This document shows, piece after piece, positions 12,037 through 16,963 of a DNA stretch of 16,963 nt. Source of the DNA: CAYSBK01 sp964429265 (GTDB taxonomy: Bacteria > Planctomycetota > Phycisphaerae > Sedimentisphaerales > Anaerobacaceae); NCBI GenBank assembly GCA_964429265.1, contig CAYSBK010000033.1, forward strand, positions 1-16,963, given 5' to 3'. Each line of letters opens with the position of its first letter. Within the stretch, counting starts at the first letter, position 1. The position numbers were made by a program, and so were the translations under genes. The notes under the pieces are model-generated. The model saw only the letters and a list, made by a program, of their open reading frames with translations. It was not told the origin of the DNA and did not search any database.

Positions 12037-14691
12037 CTACGGTTTCGCCTTAACAACGGCATCAATGGGCCCGTCTGGCTGAGGTTGTCCCGTAAGTGCC
12101 CATATCGCTTTGTCGTACTGACCTTGTTCTTTGTATGCCTTCGACAGCACTTGAAGGGCCCGGTGCTTCATGGTGTCGGATGGATTTGCCTGCAGTAGCT
12201 GTCGGCAGAGGTTAATCGCCTGTGTGTTCTGGCCGAGCTTCAGGCAGACCTCGGCCAGGGTCAGCGCGATTTCCGAGGCCGGTCGGCCCGGTTCGGCCAG
12301 TGTCACGGCTTCGCTGAGCAGCGTCGTTGCCTGCTCAAGGCGGTCCTTTGCGATATTGCAAAGGGCCAGCTCCAGTAATATGGCAGCCTTCAGGTGCGGG
12401 TCCGTCTCGTACTGGGGGCGGTCCCCGATCGTTGCCATTGCTTCATCGACAAGACCTATGCGGCGGAGGATTTGCGATTTGAGAATCACAAGCCTGCTGT
12501 GGTCGGCTCTGCTTAGCTGCCAGGGCCGCACGGCTTCGAGTACATTCAGTGCCTCGACGAAGTTCTCTTTCTGCGTGTAGGCCTGTGCGGTGGCCGAGAC
12601 GAGCTGCCAGTACTGCTTTCCGCCGGGCTGCTGGGCCAAGGCGTAGGACAACAGTTTGCATGCCTGGTCGGGTTTGCCCAGTGCGAGGTTTGTTTTACCC
12701 AGCAGCAAGCAGGCGTTGTAGAATTGGTCGTCCTTTCGGTCAGCAGCAAGTTCGAGGTACTTCTGCAGCCAGACCGCTGCATTTTCGTGGTTGCGACGAT
12801 TGTAAAAGCATCTGCCGGCTCCGAGGGCGGCCGATGCCTGGGAATCAGAGCCGTATCGCATATTGTACACATTGCTGTAGAGCTGCGCGGCCAGGCCGAG
12901 CTGGCCGTTTTTTTCGGTGACCTCGGCCAGATGCAGGTAGGCAGAGGCGGACAGCCTACTGTCGCTATATTGCTGGACCAGCTGCTCGAGGTCTTCCCTG
13001 GCGCCGACGTAGTCGCCGAGGGTGGTCTTGAGCCTGCCGGAATACAACAGGGCGTACGGCGCCAGTGGCGTATGGGAATAGTGGTTTGCGACGAGCTTGT
13101 ACTCGGCCAGAGCATCGGCTTGACGTCCAATCTGGGCCTGTAGCAGGGCGATGGCAAAATGGGCGTTTGCAATGCGCTGGTCGTTGCGAAACTGGACCAT
13201 AAACTCGCGCCACAGGGCGACGGCTCGGCGGCAGAGGACCTCGATTTGTTCCGAGAGCGAGCGATACCGGCCGGGGTCATATACCTCGACCGTACCGTCA
13301 CCACGCGGCACTGCCAGAAGGCCCGCGCAGCCGGCGGCTATGACCGGAAGCCTGTTGGTGGTTATAGACGGTGAGCACAAGGTCACAGGTCTCCGTCGCG
13401 CTATCTCGTCCAGCGGTTGGTCCGAATCGGTCTCGGGCGCCAGCCATCGAGTGTCAAGTCCTGCGTGTGCGGCGAACCTCGCAAGCAGCTCCTGGATGGG
13501 CGTGCTGTGGCTGGCGATTTCCCACCGCGTTGCGGGTCCGGGCTTTTGCTGGGGCAGCTCGGGGTCGATTCGTTTTATGTAGGGGCTGAGCACCGCGCGG
13601 GCCAACTGCTTGCGGCCTGAGTTCAACAAGGCCTGCAAACGCTCCATGCTAAGGCCCAGGAAGGGGTCGACCAGTCCCGGGGGCTGGTCCCATAGTTGCG
13701 GCGGCAGGTCCTTGTCGGCATCACAAAGACCCAGCGCCGCCATTGTCAGCGACTGGGCGGCTATGAACCGGCAATTGCGCCGCAGCCACGCAAGCCATTC
13801 GACGCCGAAATCGACCGCGTCGGCCAGCGCCATTGCCTGGTAGGCCCTGCACCTTGCCTTGAGATAGCGTTTGTACCGAAGCTCGATAAGGCTGAGATTG
13901 TAATTAGCGGCCACCATTACGGCCGGCGAGCGGCTCCCGGCAGCAAGTTGCAACAATTCCACCGCGACATCTGGTCCGGCGGGGCCGCCGTCGGTGAGGA
14001 CCACAATGTCACCGGCCTTTGATGCCTCAATCAGGCACAGTGCCATCTTGAAGTTCAGCAGGTCCGCGAGCAATTGTTGGTCGGCATCGCTGCCCAAACG
14101 GCCGGCGAGATTCTCGTAGATGGAGTAGGCCCGAGCGTACTGCCGCTGGGAGAACAGGTCTTCGGCGGTTTTCAGGGACGACGGGCCTGCCGGCTCGGTT
14201 GAGGGTATCGTGCCCAGGTCCGGCCGGTTGTTCGAGCGTGCGGCAGCGAGCTGCGTTGGGAGGTTGACGCGCAGCCGTTGCGGTCGCCGGGCGGCAGCAG
14301 CGGGTCTTGGGCCGCCGGGTCTGCCGGTACCGAACAGAGCGCAGAGCAGGATGATTGCGACGAGGATGATGCCGGCCAGCAGGATCATCTGTGCGGCGGT
14401 GAGACTTCTCGCTCGGCTGGCGATGCGTGTGGCGGCCCCTTGCAACGTCTGCCGCAGCAGTTTAAGTCGCGCCGCGCCGGTAGAGTCTGCCCGGCTTGGA
14501 TCGTGGGCCTTGTTGCTGGTAGACAGGGGTTCTGCCGTGGCACCGCTATGGTCGGGCGGTTGGTGGTCGGCTGCAGGGGGTCTGGTGGTTGATTCACCCG
14601 GGTTGCCACTGCGGCCGCTCGATGCGTTGGTCTGTTGGGCGGTTGGTTCCTGGTTCTCGGCCGCGCCGGTCTGGTGGTTTTCTTCTACCAT
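12037..14691 (-). CDS. Large membrane-anchored TPR protein, first gene of the sigma-54 run
   Basis: This 884-residue protein starts with about 75 disordered residues rich in Gln, Ser, Thr and Pro. A basic amphipathic stretch and one transmembrane helix (about 101-121) follow, so most of the chain should lie outside the cytoplasm. A first TPR region spans about 175-320. Residues about 398-472 break the helical pattern and resemble the STN domain of secretins: a helix (LLARFAAHAGLDTRWL), a beta segment near RRPVTL and a closing GTVEVYDP. At least seven TPR-like repeats follow from about 505 to 870. I know no characterised homologue. Such proteins often organise envelope complexes, and its place behind a sigma-54 promoter suggests a flagellar assembly role. 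AGTAGG lies just before the ATG. Confidence 0.85.
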   Translation of the reverse strand: MVEENHQTGAAENQEPTAQQTNASSGRSGNPGESTTRPPAADHQPPDHSGATAEPLSTSNKAHDPSRADSTGAARLKLLRQTLQGAATRIASRARSLTAAQMILLAGIILVAIILLCALFGTGRPGGPRPAAAARRPQRLRVNLPTQLAAARSNNRPDLGTIPSTEPAGPSSLKTAEDLFSQRQYARAYSIYENLAGRLGSDADQQLLADLLNFKMALCLIEASKAGDIVVLTDGGPAGPDVAVELLQLAAGSRSPAVMVAANYNLSLIELRYKRYLKARCRAYQAMALADAVDFGVEWLAWLRRNCRFIAAQSLTMAALGLCDADKDLPPQLWDQPPGLVDPFLGLSMERLQALLNSGRKQLARAVLSPYIKRIDPELPQQKPGPATRWEIASHSTPIQELLARFAAHAGLDTRWLAPETDSDQPLDEIARRRPVTLCSPSITTNRLPVIAAGCAGLLAVPRGDGTVEVYDPGRYRSLSEQIEVLCRRAVALWREFMVQFRNDQRIANAHFAIALLQAQIGRQADALAEYKLVANHYSHTPLAPYALLYSGRLKTTLGDYVGAREDLEQLVQQYSDSRLSASAYLHLAEVTEKNGQLGLAAQLYSNVYNMRYGSDSQASAALGAGRCFYNRRNHENAAVWLQKYLELAADRKDDQFYNACLLLGKTNLALGKPDQACKLLSYALAQQPGGKQYWQLVSATAQAYTQKENFVEALNVLEAVRPWQLSRADHSRLVILKSQILRRIGLVDEAMATIGDRPQYETDPHLKAAILLELALCNIAKDRLEQATTLLSEAVTLAEPGRPASEIALTLAEVCLKLGQNTQAINLCRQLLQANPSDTMKHRALQVLSKAYKEQGQYDKAIWALTGQPQPDGPIDAVVKAKP

Positions 14692-14803
14692 ATACCTACT
14701 TAAACCACAATGAACTCTTGTGTCCGTCCAGGCGCCGGGCAGTCAGCATCGTCGCCGGGCCGGCCGCTGCGCGCGAAGGCGAACGGCAAGCCTTTGGATG
14801 GGC

Positions 14804-14819
14804 TGCAATAACTGTGCCA
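14804..14819 (-). promoter_or_regulatory. Sigma-54 promoter of the TPR-fliL-fliM-fliN-flhA-fliA run
   Basis: The minus strand reads TGGCAC-AGTTA-TTGCA, an excellent match to the sigma-54 consensus TGGCAC-N5-TTGCW, with the -24 GG and -12 GC at the right distance. Predicted transcription start is near 14794, about 100 bases before the ATG at 14691. The site is in non-coding DNA next to genes for two sigma-54 activators. Confidence 0.8.
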
Positions 14820-14825
14820 GTAAGG

Positions 14826-14872
14826 TTTCAGTGATTCGGGTTGGGCGGCGACGGTTGCTGTTACTACTGAAA
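14826..14872. repeat. Short inverted repeat just upstream of the sigma-54 promoter
   Basis: TTTCAGT (14826-14832) and ACTGAAA (14866-14872) form a 7-bp inverted repeat with a 33-base spacer, starting about ten bases upstream of the -24 element. It could be an activator site, although enhancers of sigma-54 promoters are usually further away. The rest of the 280-base gap between the two genes (14692-14971) shows nothing else that I can support. Confidence 0.3.
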
Positions 14873-14971
14873 GTGCGGTTGTGGGCGGTTGAGTCGGCAA
14901 ATTGGGTTGGGGGCTGAACTGTGTGGTGTCAGGATTCTATACGGGCCGAAAGATTTTCTGACAGTGTGTGG

Positions 14972-16447
14972 TTATCCGCCGGCACCGGCGGCCTGGGGCT
15001 GACCGGCCAGGGCTGGTTCTCCGGGCTGAGAGGTGTCGCTGGTTTGCGTCAGTGGCTCTGGCGAGTCGTGGCGGCTGATGTTGTACTGCCGGACCTTTGC
15101 GTAGAGTGTAGCCCTGGTGATGCCCAAGAGGGAAGCCGCGCGTGTTTTTTGCCACCCTGTTTCCTGCAGTGCGCGGACAATAAGCTCGCGTTCGGCCGCC
15201 GCCAGTGAGAAATCCTTGATCGGCAGCATCCTGGCGGCGGTGTGAGTCCGGCCGTTGCTGGGAGGATCAAGGCTGTCGATTACAATGCTGGTCAGGCCGA
15301 TCTTGTCGGTTTTTTCGAGGATGATGGCCTTTTCGATGACGTTGCGAAGCTCGCGTACGTTTCCGGGCCAATGGTGCCGGCGGAGTGCTTCAAGTGCGAG
15401 CTTGGTCAATTGTTTTATCCCGGCGGTTTTTCGGGGACAGATGGTGGAGGTCCTGAGGAAGTATTCGGCGAGCAGGTCGATATCTTCCCGCCGCCGGGGC
15501 GACCTTAGTGGGGCAAGGGTGATTGGACAGATATTCAGCCGGTAGAACAGGTCTCGGCGGAAAAGATTGTCGTGGACCTGCTTTCTCAGGTCGCGATTGC
15601 TGGAGGCGATGATTGTGGCGTTGCATTCTATGTCCTGGACGCCCCCGACCTTGCGGAAGGTCTTCTCCTGCAATAACCTGAGCAGCTTGGCCTGCAGGCC
15701 CGGCGGTATTTCGCTTATCTCGTCGAGAAAAATGGTTCCGGAGCCGGCGATTTCGAGCAAGCCGGTTTTGTCACGGTCGGCGCCGGTGAAGGCCCCCCTG
15801 ATGTGACCGAAAAGCTCGCTCTCAAGCAGGGTGGCGGTCAGAGCCGCACAGTTGACGGCCACAAACGGGGCGTCGGCGTGGCGGATCATATGTACGGCGC
15901 TTGCCGCCAGTTCCTTGCCGGTGCCGGTTTCTCCCACTATCAGGACGGGGTTGCAATTGCTGGCCGCAACCATCTCGATCATCTCGAGCGTTTCACGGAT
16001 GGCCTTGCTTTTTCCGACCATGCCGACCCTGGCGGCGAAGTCGGTAGCAAAGAAGCGCCGGTTCGTGGTGTCTTTATTATCGTCGGCGGAGCTGCGGTCC
16101 GCTGCTTTTCGTGCTATGTCACGAAGTGCGGCGATGTCGTGGCCGTTGCGCAGGATTTCAAGATGATGGTGGTCCCGTGCCAGTGCCAAAAGCTCCTCAT
16201 CCCGTCCCGGTTCGACGCCGACCGCCACGGCGCGATCCATGGAGCTTTTGCAGTGATTGCTCAAGACCTCGAGGGTATCTCCGGGCATAGTTGAATAATC
16301 AAGGACGGTCAGTTCGGGCCGGACGGAGTCGATTATTTCCAGGGCCTCCCGCCAATCATCTGCGAGGAAGAGCCTGTCGCACAATTGACGCACCAGGCGC
16401 TGCAGCACCAAATCTCTGGTTAGTACAACAACCCTCTGTAAGATCAT
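14972..16447 (-). CDS. Sigma-54-dependent activator, NtrC-family, candidate flagellar master regulator
   Basis: From the ATG at 16447 this is 491 residues: a receiver-like domain, an AAA+ domain and a Fis-type HTH. Walker A is GETGTGKE (172-179), the sigma-54 loop GAFTGA is at 218-223 and Walker B GTIFLDE at 237-243, so the ATPase should be competent. The HTH contains TRAASLLGITRATLYAKV near residues 430-447, and a disordered tail of about 35 residues follows. The receiver keeps a likely phosphoacceptor (VLDYSTMPG, Asp50) but has only one acidic residue in the usual pair (LTRD) and arginine for the conserved lysine (EILRNG). A TTG at 16489 has a better ribosome binding site (AGGTGG) and would add 14 residues, so the start is unsettled. 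It lies between two sigma-54 promoters, which it probably controls. Confidence 0.88.
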   Translation of the reverse strand: MILQRVVVLTRDLVLQRLVRQLCDRLFLADDWREALEIIDSVRPELTVLDYSTMPGDTLEVLSNHCKSSMDRAVAVGVEPGRDEELLALARDHHHLEILRNGHDIAALRDIARKAADRSSADDNKDTTNRRFFATDFAARVGMVGKSKAIRETLEMIEMVAASNCNPVLIVGETGTGKELAASAVHMIRHADAPFVAVNCAALTATLLESELFGHIRGAFTGADRDKTGLLEIAGSGTIFLDEISEIPPGLQAKLLRLLQEKTFRKVGGVQDIECNATIIASSNRDLRKQVHDNLFRRDLFYRLNICPITLAPLRSPRRREDIDLLAEYFLRTSTICPRKTAGIKQLTKLALEALRRHHWPGNVRELRNVIEKAIILEKTDKIGLTSIVIDSLDPPSNGRTHTAARMLPIKDFSLAAAERELIVRALQETGWQKTRAASLLGITRATLYAKVRQYNISRHDSPEPLTQTSDTSQPGEPALAGQPQAAGAGG

Positions 16448-16590
16448 CCCAGTTCCAGGCCAAAACGTCTGCTGCGGACACACGTCCAAGTGAATGCCAC
16501 CTAAATCGGCGTCGAGCGGGGCTTAACTTGAAATTTTTTATGGGACGGGCCAATAATACCGGAGATTTTGTCTATCCAAATGTGTGTTAC

Positions 16591-16702
16591 GTGTCCGATA
16601 ATCCCGGCGGTGGAAGGATTGGGTTGACAGTGCCGGTATTGCGCCTGCTTGTCAAGGCGGACTTTATGGGACTTGGAATATGTCATCGTAATTATCGGAC
16701 AC
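16591..16702. repeat. Exact 12-bp inverted repeat
   Basis: GTGTCCGATAAT (16591-16602) recurs in reverse orientation as ATTATCGGACAC (16691-16702), with 88 bases between. Both copies are preceded, within two bases, by TGTT on their own strand. An inner TTGACA/TGTCAA pair lies at 16624-16629 and 16650-16655. These look like paired protein-binding sites upstream of the activator gene. Confidence 0.6.
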
Positions 16703-16752
16703 AACAGGTTTTTATCGCTTCGCCAACAGGCGTTTGCTTGCAGCAGATGAGC

Positions 16753-16767
16753 CGGAAAATTTTTCCG
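16753..16767. promoter_or_regulatory. Palindrome, candidate enhancer site for the rightward sigma-54 promoter
   Basis: CGGAAAA-T-TTTTCCG is a perfect 7-bp palindrome around one base. It lies about 160 bases upstream of the start predicted for the sigma-54 promoter at 16900-16914, within the usual range for activator binding sites. Nearby CCGTTACGG (16765-16773) extends the symmetric sequence. Confidence 0.4.
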
Positions 16768-16899
16768 TTACGGCGGAAGAATATGTCTTTCGGCGACAGC
16801 GACGCTGTTTGCGAAACGTGATTCGTGATGCAGCTGGCAGTCGTAATTTCTTTCATGATAACGACTTAGGACTGTGGACGCCAGACTTTATTAGGTCGC

Positions 16900-16915
16900 T
16901 GGCACGGCAATTGCA
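16900..16915 (+). promoter_or_regulatory. Consensus sigma-54 promoter firing rightwards
   Basis: TGGCACG-GCAA-TTGCA matches the sigma-54 consensus TGGCACG-N4-TTGCW at every specified base, with the -24 GG at 16901-16902 and the -12 GC at 16913-16914. The base before it is C, as preferred. Predicted start is near 16925, so the transcript leaves the window almost at once. It is divergent from the sigma-54 activator gene, and its target is unknown. Confidence 0.82.
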
Positions 16916-16963
16916 AAGTACAGGTGGCGGCGGCGCGTTTGTCGGGTGCAGACGAGCCGAGCC

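Larger units (their letters stand above)
16490..16963. other. Intergenic regulatory region at the right edge
   Basis: No convincing gene is seen in these 474 bases. The region is more AT-rich than its surroundings. It contains an exact 12-bp inverted repeat, a 15-bp palindrome, a tandem 7-mer (CGTGATT then CGTGATG, 16817-16830) and a consensus sigma-54 promoter facing right. It separates the minus-strand activator from an unseen plus-strand gene. Confidence 0.6.

Noticed and set aside
16553..16580. TATTAT with an upstream TTTGGA as a sigma-70 promoter for the activator gene
   Set aside because: The -10 is good, but the -35 matches only three of six bases; chance is likely in this AT-rich stretch.
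16577..16601. CAAA...TCCGATAA as a sigma-28 promoter
   Set aside because: The spacing is two bases short and the -35 half is poor; the inverted-repeat explanation is better.
1..16963. tRNA, rRNA, CRISPR array, insertion sequence, attachment site or prophage
   Set aside because: No cloverleaf, repeat-spacer pattern, transposase or integrase frame, or target-site duplication was seen on either strand.

Overview
This window carries part of a flagellar gene cluster from a GC-rich bacterium. Lineage cannot be proven without a database search. The MJ0042-type zinc ribbon, the TPR-heavy accessory proteins, the many small lipoproteins and the style of the gene just after fliA suggest Planctomycetota, most likely Phycisphaerae. 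This is inference. Almost all genes lie on the minus strand and are read from right to left.

Layout, in order of transcription. The right-hand 0.5 kb is intergenic. It holds a consensus sigma-54 promoter firing rightwards out of the window, a palindrome at enhancer distance and an exact 12-bp inverted repeat. Next is an NtrC-family sigma-54 activator (14972-16447). A 280-bp gap follows, with a second near-consensus sigma-54 promoter aimed at a long tight gene run: a membrane-anchored TPR protein, a secreted TPR-like protein, a second sigma-54 activator, fliL, fliM, fliN, flhA, an 81-aa membrane protein, fliA, two small unknown genes and two overlapping lipoprotein genes. A sigma-28-type promoter then precedes a small flgM-like gene, which ends in a terminator-like hairpin. 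Beyond it lie an HPP-family membrane protein, a possible small plus-strand gene, a zinc-ribbon protein, and a convergent plus-strand membrane protein preceded by the tail of a possible upstream gene.

How it may work. The sequence suggests a two-step flagellar hierarchy. Sigma-54 activators with intact GAFTGA loops but degenerate receivers would switch on the export gate (FlhA), the switch proteins (FliM, FliN), FliL and FliA. FliA would then fire the promoter of its own putative anti-sigma factor, FlgM. The TPR proteins and lipoproteins in the same run are likely flagellar accessory or envelope components of unknown role. FlhB, FliO/P/Q/R, FlhF and FlhG are not in this window.

No tRNA, rRNA, CRISPR array, insertion sequence or phage gene was seen.
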